A DNA stretch of 5,353 nt from Bifidobacterium sp. ESL0745 (lineage in GTDB: Bacteria; Actinomycetota; Actinomycetes; Actinomycetales; Bifidobacteriaceae): positions 1 to 5,353 of the forward strand of contig NZ_JAQTHX010000006.1 of NCBI RefSeq assembly GCF_029433335.1, read 5' to 3'. Made by a program: the position numbers and the translations under genes. A model generated the notes under the pieces. That model worked only from the letters and a program-made list of their open reading frames with translations, was not told the DNA's origin and ran no database searches. Every line of letters starts with the position of its first letter. The stretch's first letter is position 1. Below are positions 1 through 5,248 of the stretch, piece after piece.

Positions 1-69
1 GCCGCGCCTGGCCGCCAGCATCGTCTTGCGGTCCGGATAGCGTTTCCCGCCGTACTCGTATGCCGCCAT
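1..69 (-). CDS. N-terminal fragment of an unidentified protein (runs off left edge)
   Basis: Only the first 23 codons are present. The peptide begins MAAYEYGGKRYPDRKTM and continues in frame to base 1. The ATG at 69..67 is the only possible start, because an in-frame TGA lies 21 bases upstream (90..88). A GGGG run lies about 6 bases before the ATG and an AGGTGA about 12 bases before it; either could be the ribosome binding site. Third codon positions are mostly G or C, like the large genes here, which favours real coding sequence. The Tyr-x-Tyr-x-Gly-Lys-x-Tyr start and following basic residues loosely recall the starts of small phage or DNA-binding proteins, but this is too short to assign a family. 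It could also be a chance reading frame. Function unknown. Confidence 0.4.
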   Translation of the reverse strand, partial: MAAYEYGGKRYPDRKTMLAARRG

Positions 70-138
70 GCGACACCCCGATTCACCTCAGGGCGTTGCA
101 ACGATCGCTAGAACCCGCCGTTATGAACCGACAACATT

Positions 139-146
139 GGGGGGGG
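139..146. repeat. G8 homopolymer tract
   Basis: Eight consecutive G on the plus strand (C8 on the coding strand). It lies between the end of the interrupted secreted-protein gene and the start of the left-edge gene, about 70 bases upstream of that ATG. Such tracts can slip during replication. Shifting the frame here gives no obvious longer protein: all three downstream minus-strand frames meet stops within about 55 bases. Confidence 0.8.
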
Positions 147-156
147 CAGGGAGAGC

Positions 157-206
157 ACCTGACTTCACAAGCAGCGCATTGCTCTACGCAACGTGCGAAG
201 TCAGGT
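157..206 (-). repeat. Inverted repeat overlapping the stop of the small secreted-protein gene
   Basis: The arms 157-166 (ACCTGACTTC) and 197-206 (GAAGTCAGGT) are perfect reverse complements. On the minus strand the stem can extend inward to 13 pairs with one G-U pair. The 24-base loop contains the TAG at 186..184 and can form a further 4-bp TTGC/GCAA stem. In the minus direction a C-rich stretch follows rather than a T run, so it is not a textbook intrinsic terminator. It could stabilise the mRNA end, weakly terminate transcription, or be a remnant of an insertion. Confidence 0.55.
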
Positions 207-462
207 CTTTCGAAGTCGACGACCGAGAAGAATCGGAAGACTTCTGGCCGCCGTTTACGACTGTGGAATTCGTACCTGCAGTATCTACAGGACCGCCTTT
301 AGAAGAATCAGGAAAATCCGAAGGTGCCCCTGACTGTTGCGACGAACCCTTCTCGTCTTGTGGCGCTTCATCCACGCCTTGCTACGCGGATGCCAAGACG
401 GAAACACTTGTCAACGTTGCAATCGCTGCCAAACATGCTAACGCCTTATGCCACAACTTCAT
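184..462 (-). pseudogene. Small secreted Ser/Gly/Asp-rich protein interrupted by an in-frame amber codon after the signal peptide
   Basis: The ATG at 462..460 follows a strong GGGGGAG ribosome binding site by 10 bases. The first 26 codons form a classic Sec signal peptide: MKLWHK, a hydrophobic core rich in Ala, Leu, Val and Thr, and an A-S-A cleavage motif. Codon 27 (384..382) is TAG. The same frame then stays open for 65 more residues, starting QGVDEAPQDEKGSSQQSG and ending DLTSHVA, before a second TAG at 186..184. This part is hydrophilic, rich in Ser, Gly, Asp and Gln, lacks Cys, and looks like a disordered secreted chain or the linker of a larger surface protein. After the second TAG the frame is open for another 20 codons to TAA at 123..121. 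One substitution, for example CAG to TAG, explains the first stop, so I call it a recent pseudogene. Alternatives are a 26-residue secreted peptide, amber readthrough, or a sequencing error. I do not recognise a family. Confidence 0.55.
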
Positions 463-472
463 AAAAGAATCA

Positions 473-479
473 CTCCCCC
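473..479 (-). promoter_or_regulatory. Ribosome binding site of the small secreted-protein gene
   Basis: GGGGGAG reads on the minus strand 10 bases before the ATG at 462. It contains the GGAG core complementary to the 16S rRNA 3' end. It is the strongest such match in front of any start in the window, and it supports translation starting at the signal peptide even though the frame is interrupted at codon 27. Confidence 0.6.
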
Positions 480-491
480 AAGGATGGAATC

Positions 492-530
492 CATCTCTTC
501 GCAAGCCCCCACTTGCGTACACAAGAGATG
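492..530 (-). promoter_or_regulatory. Leader hairpin upstream of the small secreted-protein gene
   Basis: In the mRNA orientation an 8-bp outer stem (CATCTCTT, 530..523, with AAGAGATG, 499..492) encloses a 5-base bulge on one side and a 6-bp inner stem (CGCAAG with CTTGCG) capped by the loop TGGGGG. It ends 12 bases before the ribosome binding site. A smaller dyad (GATGG, ATT, CCATC) overlaps its 3' foot and is mutually exclusive with the outer stem, which gives two possible leader folds. It could be a translation-control or mRNA-stabilising element. It matches no riboswitch class I know. Confidence 0.45.
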
Positions 531-683
531 CAATTCAGCATCCACTATTTGGAATACATCATCCTTCCTTATTTATGCAAATTATTACGTTAAACGGTAA
601 AAATCGGTCAGTTAAATGCAATTAATCCGTTGCGAACGGCAAAAAGAAATTTACAATTTCAATTGGAATGACAGGTATAGAGC

Positions 684-704
684 AAAAAAGAGTTGGGGAC
701 AACT
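684..704 (-). terminator. Possible secondary intrinsic terminator
   Basis: On the minus strand AGTTG (704..700), loop TCCC and CAACT (695..691) are followed after one C by six T (689..684). The stem is only 5 bp and AT-containing, so it would be weak. The T run is better than that of the main hairpin at 826-860. It may act as a backup terminator for the large surface-protein transcript before it reaches the small gene. Confidence 0.3.
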
Positions 705-807
705 GAGGCTTAGCCAATAACCTGAAATGACATTATTCCGTATTCAAGGGCATAGGCCAAAACATTTAGTTTATAACCCATATTTGAACCTTCACTAAAC
801 ATGGAGT

Positions 808-1504
808 CGCTGAACACATGAGAAAGGGGCCCGCATCGGATTCGATTCGATGCGGGCCCTATTTTCTTCAATCAACCTGCGTGAGGTCTAGCCTCAACCC
901 TGTCTCAGGCCACCCTGAACGAGCGATGGCGCACGATGTCCAGACGACTGCGACGGCTGATCACCAGCATCGCGCCCAAGGCCGCGAGCACCAGCAGCAG
1001 GAACACCCAAACCGGCGCCTGACGAGTCGGCCCGGAAGCCGCCGCCGTAGACGTAGCGATATCCTGCCCCGGGCAACGGATCGCCGCCGGCTCGACACCG
1101 GTACCGTACCAGTACGCCACCGGAATGCACTGCGGAACCGAGTTCTTCGGCCCAGACTGCTGCGGCACCGACGGCGTCCCATCAGCATCATGGCCCAACG
1201 GCTGCAACGGACCAGCCGCCACGTTCGGGCTCGCACCCGAAAGCACCGGACTGTTCGCCAATGCCGCCACCGGGGAACCATACACCGGCAACGCAGGCGC
1301 ATTGCTCAACACCGACGGCAACGAGCCAGCCCCCGGACGTACACCGGCGACACCACCAGCAGCGGACTGGCCGCCCGCGGCACCCGCAGCGGACCCGCCG
1401 CCACCGACACCACCGGGCACCGACCCACCGGCAACACCTGCACCAGCGCCGGACGCACCATGGCCGGAACCACCGCCAGCGCCCTGGCCACCCTGACCGG
1501 GCTG
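808..1504 (-). repeat. Duplicated 3' module, copy 1 (stalk, anchor, 3' UTR, terminator)
   Basis: This stretch is homologous to 4555-5248. It covers the last about 199 residues of the large gene, from the QPGQGGQG motif at residue 769, then the conserved TCAATCAACCT downstream of the stop, the terminator hairpin, and a shared CGCTGAACA (808-816) just beyond it. Within the anchor (residues 829-967) the two proteins differ at seven positions: 853, 858, 859, 863, 926, 947 and 954. Sequence beyond 808 no longer matches. Confidence 0.85.
826..860 (-). terminator. Hairpin terminator of the large surface-protein gene
   Basis: A perfect 12-bp GC-rich stem (GGGCCCGCATCG, 827-838, with CGATGCGGGCCC, 848-859), extended by a G-U pair, surrounds a GATTCGATT loop region. 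It starts 45 bases after the TGA at 905. Minus-strand sequence after the stem is CTTTCT, and plus-strand sequence after it is TATTTTCTT, so it could work in either direction. A counterpart with the same TTCG loop core lies after the paralogous gene at 4568-4608. Confidence 0.75.
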
Positions 1505-3808
1505 CTGGCCCGAACCAGAGCCACTACCACCATGGCCAGGCTGGGACGACGACGAACCAGAACCCTGACCGCCGTTGTTGTTGCCGGAACCGTTACCGTT
1601 GCTGTTGGAACCGCCACCGTTTCCGGAACCATTACCGTTGTTGCCGTTACCGGAACCACCGCCATTGTGATTGCCACCGGAAGCGTTATTGCCAGAACCG
1701 GAACCATTACCGTTGCCGGAACCATTGTTGTTGGAACCGCCACCGTTACCGGAACCGTTACCGTTGTTTCCGTTACCGGAACCACTGCCACCATGGCCAG
1801 GATCGGAACCACCGCCATTGCCGTTGCCACCGGAAGTGTTGTTGCCGGAACCGGAACCATTGCCGTTGCCGGAACCGGAACCATTGCCGTTGCCGGAACC
1901 ACCATTGCCATTGCCGGAACCATTGCCGTTACCGGAACCACCATTGCCATTGCCGGAACCATTGCCGGAACCATTGTTGTTGGAACCGCCACCGTTGTTG
2001 CCACTGCCGGAACCACTGCCACCATGGCCAGGATCGGAACCACCGCCATTGCCGTTGCCACCGGAAGCGTTGTTGCCCGAACCGGAACCATTACCGCTGC
2101 CGGAACCACCATTGCCGTTGCCGGAACCATTGCCGTTGCCGGAACCATTGCCGTTGCCGGAACCATTGCCGGAACCATTGTTGTTGGAACCGCCACCGTT
2201 ACCGGAACCGTTACCGCCGTTCCCGTTGTTGCCACTGCCGGAACCACTGCCACCATGGCCAGGATCGGAACCACCGCCATTGTGGTTGCCACCGGAAGTG
2301 TTGTTGCCGGAACCGGAACCACTGCCATTACCGGAACCGGAACCACCATTGCCGTTGCCGGAACCATTGCCGGAACCATTGTTGTTGGAACCGCCACCGT
2401 TGTTGCCACTGCCGGAACCACTGCCACCATGGCCAGGATCGGAACCACCGCCATTGCCGTTGCCACCGGAAGTGTTGTTGCCAGAACCGGAACCATTACC
2501 GCTGCCACCATGGCTCGGATCGGAACTACCGCCACCGGTACTGGACGACTCCGTGGTCGGCCAAGTGGCATAGACAGTCATATCGCCATCAGTCAGATCA
2601 ACCTGAGCGCCTGCCTGCAGCAAGTCGCCACTACCATCTTCGTTTCTAGACCAACCCTTGAATGCCGTCGGCTCACAATCCGCCGTGACAGCGCAACCGG
2701 AAATCGTGAACGGGAAGGGGTTTTCTGGGCCTGGAGTTGGAATTTCAACTTTGGCACGAAGCGGGACAACGACATCCTCATTGTCATTGGAGTAATAATA
2801 GTTCGTCGGATCTCCGGCACTGTTAAACTTGGGAACATTCACTCCCCTAGCAAATTGGGCCGATGGAATCCAATCAACTGACTTATTTACAGTAGCATGA
2901 TCTTTTCGGGTGGCCGCTTTAAACGTCAGCTCACGCCAATCAACAATTCTGACATAGGTACCAACTCTTTCTGCCTTATCAGACCTTGATCTAGCATACA
3001 CATCTAGAATGGGGAGAGTCTGAGGATCATTCTTGTTAACATCTGCAGAGGGCGTACCCGGCTCAGCAATCTGCACCCACTCTGAACGCGAAAAATCGAT
3101 GCCAAGTCTATGAGGAGCATCCTGTAAACCACCTTGATACTGATTATCGGTTAGACTTGTGTCTTTCCCAATCGTCAGCTGCTGCATACTATCCATATGG
3201 CGACAGTATCCAAACGACGGACATCTGTCTCCGGTAGAACCGTAGTCCCCAAACAAATAGTGAAGGTTAGTGTCATTATTGATGTGGAATCTGCTAAGGT
3301 CAACACGCTTGTTGCCGAAGAACATCTTCTCCATATTGGTGATTCCGTTCGTTTCCACGGAACCGAAGTCAATGTCCTCTAGAGCACCGACATGAGTACT
3401 CTTCCCGCGAGTAACGGGGTCAACATACTCGTTTGAAAACAGTTCGTGACAGTCACTGGGGAACTTAACTTTGTTGGCGCCTGTGAAAACAATCTGTTTG
3501 ACAGTGTCGAGACCGGGGAAAGCCCTAAATTGATCCCTACTGAGCTCATTATCAGAAGAGCTTGCGGTGACGGTGAGTTTACAGTCTACAGAAAGCTCGG
3601 CATTGACATTCGTCCCTACACTTAACGTGGCGGGCGTACAGGTGGCCTGTGCCGAGGGCAGCTGTGGGGTAGCTGCAGGCACTGCCTGGGTTTGCGCGGC
3701 GCCCTGAGGCTGCGAGGGTTGAGTGCCGTCGGCGTTGGAGAACGCCGGGACGGACAACATGGCCGCCGCAGCCAGAAGCCCAATCGCCGCCTTCATTTGT
3801 TTACGCAT
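905..3808 (-). CDS. BspA-like leucine-rich-repeat surface protein with Gly/Ser/Asn repeat stalk and C-terminal membrane anchor
   Basis: A 967-residue exported surface protein, probably adhesin-like. Residues 1-26 are a Sec signal peptide (MRKQMK, Ala/Leu core, SNA cleavage). Residues about 85-240 resemble divergent BspA/DUF285 leucine-rich repeats; the clearest piece is ITNMEKMFFGN-KRVDLSRF at about 156-174. Residues about 352-416 resemble an InlB/Flg_new-type module, with FKGWSRNEDGSG near 383 and MTVYATW at 410-416. Residues about 424-763 are Gly/Ser/Asn repeats built around GGGSDPGHGG. A Gly/Ala/Pro stalk follows, then a membrane-proximal segment with Cys894 and Cys912, a transmembrane helix at 931-950 and an Arg-rich tail (SRRSRLDIVRHRSFRVA). 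There is no LPXTG motif, so anchoring is by the helix rather than sortase. The frame opens at a TTG at 3847, but the ATG at 3808 gives the proper signal peptide; ATG 3796 (residue 5) is a second option. The gene stands alone between terminators and is paralogous to the gene at 4643. The ligand is unknown; the domain calls are by eye. Confidence 0.88.
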   Translation of the reverse strand: MRKQMKAAIGLLAAAAMLSVPAFSNADGTQPSQPQGAAQTQAVPAATPQLPSAQATCTPATLSVGTNVNAELSVDCKLTVTASSSDNELSRDQFRAFPGLDTVKQIVFTGANKVKFPSDCHELFSNEYVDPVTRGKSTHVGALEDIDFGSVETNGITNMEKMFFGNKRVDLSRFHINNDTNLHYLFGDYGSTGDRCPSFGYCRHMDSMQQLTIGKDTSLTDNQYQGGLQDAPHRLGIDFSRSEWVQIAEPGTPSADVNKNDPQTLPILDVYARSRSDKAERVGTYVRIVDWRELTFKAATRKDHATVNKSVDWIPSAQFARGVNVPKFNSAGDPTNYYYSNDNEDVVVPLRAKVEIPTPGPENPFPFTISGCAVTADCEPTAFKGWSRNEDGSGDLLQAGAQVDLTDGDMTVYATWPTTESSSTGGGSSDPSHGGSGNGSGSGNNTSGGNGNGGGSDPGHGGSGSGSGNNGGGSNNNGSGNGSGNGNGGSGSGNGSGSGSGNNTSGGNHNGGGSDPGHGGSGSGSGNNGNGGNGSGNGGGSNNNGSGNGSGNGNGSGNGNGSGNGNGGSGSGNGSGSGNNASGGNGNGGGSDPGHGGSGSGSGNNGGGSNNNGSGNGSGNGNGGSGNGNGSGNGNGGSGNGNGSGSGNGNGSGSGNNTSGGNGNGGGSDPGHGGSGSGNGNNGNGSGNGGGSNNNGSGNGNGSGSGNNASGGNHNGGGSGNGNNGNGSGNGGGSNSNGNGSGNNNGGQGSGSSSSQPGHGGSGSGSGQQPGQGGQGAGGGSGHGASGAGAGVAGGSVPGGVGGGGSAAGAAGGQSAAGGVAGVRPGAGSLPSVLSNAPALPVYGSPVAALANSPVLSGASPNVAAGPLQPLGHDADGTPSVPQQSGPKNSVPQCIPVAYWYGTGVEPAAIRCPGQDIATSTAAASGPTRQAPVWVFLLLVLAALGAMLVISRRSRLDIVRHRSFRVA
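1520..2536 (-). repeat. Nested Gly/Ser/Asn coding repeat array
   Basis: About 1 kb of in-frame repeats encoding residues 425-763. The landmark reading GCCACCATGGCCAGGATCGG on the plus strand (coding SDPGHGG) starts at 1787, 2018, 2249 and 2423, spaced 231, 231 and 174 bases. Variant copies lie near 2504 (SDPSHGG) and 1527 (SQPGHGG). A second landmark, NN[T/A]SGGN[G/H]NGGG, begins at residues 444, 502, 579, 656 and 707. Between landmarks are shorter units of Gly-Ser-Gly-Asn-Gly-Asn. All unit lengths are multiples of three, so gain or loss of copies keeps the frame. The product should be a flexible, uncharged stalk. Confidence 0.92.
2111..2164 (-). repeat. Three perfect 18-bp tandem repeats inside the array
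   Basis: The unit ATTGCCGTTGCCGGAACC on the plus strand occurs at 2111, 2129 and 2147 without a mismatch, followed by a shortened copy at 2165. It encodes Gly-Ser-Gly-Asn-Gly-Asn with the same codons each time, which points to recent expansion by slippage. Related runs occur around 1855-1965. Confidence 0.9.
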
Positions 3809-3809
3809 A

Positions 3810-3827
3810 TCCTGATTCTTCTTTCTT
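3810..3827 (-). promoter_or_regulatory. Ribosome binding region deciding the start of the large surface-protein gene
   Basis: On the minus strand a purine-rich AAGAAAGAAGAA (3827..3816) lies 7 bases before the ATG at 3808. An AGGA (3813..3810) is only 1 base from that ATG but 13 bases from the second ATG at 3796. The purine run favours 3808; the AGGA leaves 3796 possible. Both starts keep the signal peptide. Confidence 0.4.
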
Positions 3828-3886
3828 GCAAGTGGTACAGAAACCAACGGCGACTTCTGCCACCTCTGGCCTATATCTTAAGAAGA

Positions 3887-3920
3887 ATTATATTACATTT
3901 CAGCATTCGCCGATTGTCAT
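3887..3920 (-). promoter_or_regulatory. Candidate promoter of the large surface-protein gene
   Basis: ATGACA (3920..3915) as -35, a 17-base spacer, and TGTAAT (3897..3892) as -10, read on the minus strand. A perfect TATAAT overlaps at 3892..3887 but would be 22 bases from the same -35. Transcription would start near 3880, giving a leader of about 70-75 bases. The assignment rests on consensus matches only. Confidence 0.35.
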
Positions 3921-3929
3921 AAATCCCTT

Positions 3930-3959
3930 GTGTCACAATGCATTGGCAGGTTTTGACAC
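3930..3959. repeat. Dyad GTGTCA / TGACAC upstream of the candidate promoter
   Basis: GTGTCA (3930-3935) and TGACAC (3954-3959) are reverse complements separated by 18 bases. The dyad lies 10 bases upstream of the candidate -35 at 3920, a plausible place for an operator or activator site. Six-base arms can occur by chance. Confidence 0.25.
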
Positions 3960-3989
3960 GCCCGAAATAATCACTTTCTAGAGCATAAA

Positions 3990-4020
3990 TCTTGTTCTAT
4001 CGAAAACGACTAAAACAAGA
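3990..4020. repeat. Dyad TCTTGTT / AACAAGA
   Basis: Seven-base arms at 3990-3996 and 4014-4020 are perfect reverse complements separated by 17 bases. The dyad lies about 70 bases upstream of the candidate promoter of the large gene. It could be a regulator binding site; no known consensus is recognised. Confidence 0.25.
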
Positions 4021-4316
4021 CGAAACTGCTATACGACGTTTGACCAGACTTTTAGCCCGAATTCCCTTTGTTCTAGGAACGAATGTCCAACGTTTGCTTT
4101 GTTACCATGAATAAAGTGGTTCTACTCCGATTATTCGTTTAGAATAACAGATGACGATTTATATTATGCCTGTTTTAATCGGAAGATATTTATTAATGTC
4201 TATTTAAATTCTGCTCCTAGCATATTTGACGCTATAGAGGATTGCCATCATTCCTATGGGTTGCGAATCTTCTAAAGAGAAAACTGCCAACAATCGACAA
4301 ACTCGTGGAGCTCTAT

Positions 4317-4340
4317 GATTTTCAAGAATCTTTGAAAATC
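4317..4340. repeat. Perfect 9-bp inverted repeat, loop 6
   Basis: GATTTTCAA (4317-4325) and TTGAAAATC (4332-4340) flank GAATCT. The AT-rich compact dyad resembles an operator more than a terminator, because no T run follows directly in either direction. It lies in the middle of the intergenic region, more than 400 bases from either flanking gene boundary on the right-hand promoter side. Confidence 0.4.
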
Positions 4341-4465
4341 AGTCAAACAGTTTTTCGACTTGGACTCTTCATACAACGTATTTAATGAGATACTGCCAAG
4401 ATTGCCCGGAGTACCCCCATGAACTGAGTTACGTCTATGATGCCGCTTGCGCCGAAACTACGACA

Positions 4466-4487
4466 CTTGCAACACGATTCTTGCAAC
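4466..4487. repeat. Direct repeat CTTGCAAC, period 14
   Basis: CTTGCAAC occurs at 4466-4473 and 4480-4487. Two copies only; it may be chance or a pair of protein binding sites. Confidence 0.25.
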
Positions 4488-4554
4488 TGGTATAAGGCGC
4501 AACGTTTATCAGGTTTTGGCGAGACAACGACGCAACCGAGAGAGCAATCCCAAC

Positions 4555-5248
4555 CGCTGAACATATAGAGTGGAGCCCGTCCGGATTCGATCCGGACGGG
4601 CTCCACTCTCAATCAACCTATAGCTGGCCTAAACGCCGACGCTCAGGCCACCCTGAACGAACGATGGCGCACGATGTCCAGACGACCACGGCGGCTGATC
4701 ACCAAGACCGCGCCCAAGGCCGCGAGCACCAGCAACAGGAACACCCAAACCGGCGCCTGACGAGTCGGCTCGGAAGCCGCCGCCGTCGACGTGGCGATAT
4801 CCTGCCCCGGGCAACGAATTGCGGCCGGCTCGACACCGGTACCGTACCAATACGCCACAGGAATGCACTGCGGGACCGAATTCTTCGGCCCGGACTGCTG
4901 CGGTACCGACGGCGTACCGTCAGCATCATGACCAAGCGGCTGCAACGGACCAGCAGCGGCATTCGGGCTTGTACGGGAAAGGACCGGCGTGTTAGCCAAT
5001 GCGGCCACAGGAGAACCGTACACCGGCAACGCAGGCGCATTGCTCAACACCGACGGCAACGACTGGACACCAGCCACACCGCCAGCGGCAACCTGACCAC
5101 CGGCAGCAACTTGGCCGCCCGCGGCACCCGCAGCGGACCCGCCGCCACCGACACCGCCAGGCACCACTCCACCAGCAACACCTGCACCAGCGCCGGATGC
5201 ACCATGGCCGGATTCGCTACCAGTGCCCTGACCACCTTGACCGGGCTG
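4555..5248 (-). repeat. Duplicated 3' module, copy 2 (stalk, anchor, 3' UTR, terminator)
   Basis: Counterpart of 808-1504. It shares the QPGQGGQG motif, stalk, anchor, the TCAATCAACCT after the stop, a hairpin in the same place and CGCTGAACA (4555-4563) beyond the hairpin. Relative to copy 1 it has an extra QVAAGG-type unit and lacks a short RPGAG segment before SLPSVL. Confidence 0.85.
4568..4608 (-). terminator. Hairpin terminator of the paralogous surface-protein gene
   Basis: A perfect 19-bp stem, 4568-4586 with 4590-4608, closed by a TCG loop (or 18 bp with TTCGA). It begins 35 bases after the TGA at 4643. Sequence after the stem on the minus strand is TATATGTTC, so the T run is poor. 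The long GC-rich stem and its position match the hairpin at 826-860. Confidence 0.75.

Larger units (their letters stand above)
463..904. other. Non-coding region between the small secreted-protein gene and the large surface-protein gene
   Basis: No credible gene on either strand. From right to left it holds the 3' untranslated end of the large gene (861-904), its hairpin terminator (826-860), a second weaker terminator-like site (684-704), and then the upstream region of the small gene. Around 570-620 the sequence is AT-rich, with several TAAT and CATAAA elements that could serve as a -10 box for a minus-strand promoter, but no clear pair of -35 and -10 boxes stands out. Base composition is clearly more AT-rich than the neighbouring coding sequence. 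Confidence 0.6.
3921..4554. other. Long AT-rich intergenic region between the tandem surface-protein genes
   Basis: No credible gene on either strand. The stretch is markedly AT-rich between about 4081 and 4400, unlike the flanking coding sequence. It contains the dyads at 3930-3959, 3990-4020 and 4317-4340 and the direct repeat at 4466-4487. A short reading frame at 4382-4612 on the minus strand overlaps the terminator hairpin and has no recognisable features. The region is probably upstream regulatory DNA for the gene starting at 3808, possibly with decayed remnants of older sequence. Confidence 0.5.

Noticed and set aside
87..137. tRNA-like segment (GGTTCTAGC near a palindromic stretch)
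   Set aside because: No cloverleaf can be formed and there is no acceptor stem or anticodon arm.
430..462. Lipoprotein signal in the small secreted-protein gene (ALAC at residues 7-10)
   Set aside because: The Cys is only at residue 10, before most of the hydrophobic core, and the sequence does not fit a lipobox; A-S-A cleavage is clearer.
184..462. Genome-wide recoding of TAG
   Set aside because: Nothing else in the window needs it: both large genes end in TGA and contain no internal TAG. A single nonsense mutation is simpler.
68..625. 185-codon plus-strand frame
   Set aside because: It lies opposite the clear signal-peptide gene and its leader, has no recognisable motif, and runs into AT-rich non-coding DNA.
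905..1110. LPXTG sortase signal at the C-terminus
   Set aside because: No LPXTG or close variant precedes the hydrophobic helix in either paralogue; the cytoplasmic tail is also longer than usual for sortase substrates.
1520..2536. CRISPR array or iterons
   Set aside because: The repeats are in frame, coding and contiguous without unique spacers of constant length.
1671..2573. 300-codon plus-strand frame rich in Pro, Leu and Glu
   Set aside because: It is the reverse complement of the Gly/Ser/Asn repeats; no ribosome binding site and no domain outside the repeats.
818..2881. 687-codon plus-strand reading frame antisense to the large surface-protein gene
   Set aside because: Its start lies in the terminator hairpin region, its product is an implausible Arg/Thr/Gly/Val/Ala-rich chain, and its openness follows from the codon make-up of the minus-strand repeats.
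3809..3847. TTG at 3847 as start of the large gene, adding 13 residues
   Set aside because: The extension places hydrophilic residues before the signal peptide and lacks a ribosome binding site; ATG 3808 fits better.
4382..4612. 76-codon minus-strand frame
   Set aside because: It begins inside the terminator hairpin of the paralogous gene, and its first residues simply translate the stem.
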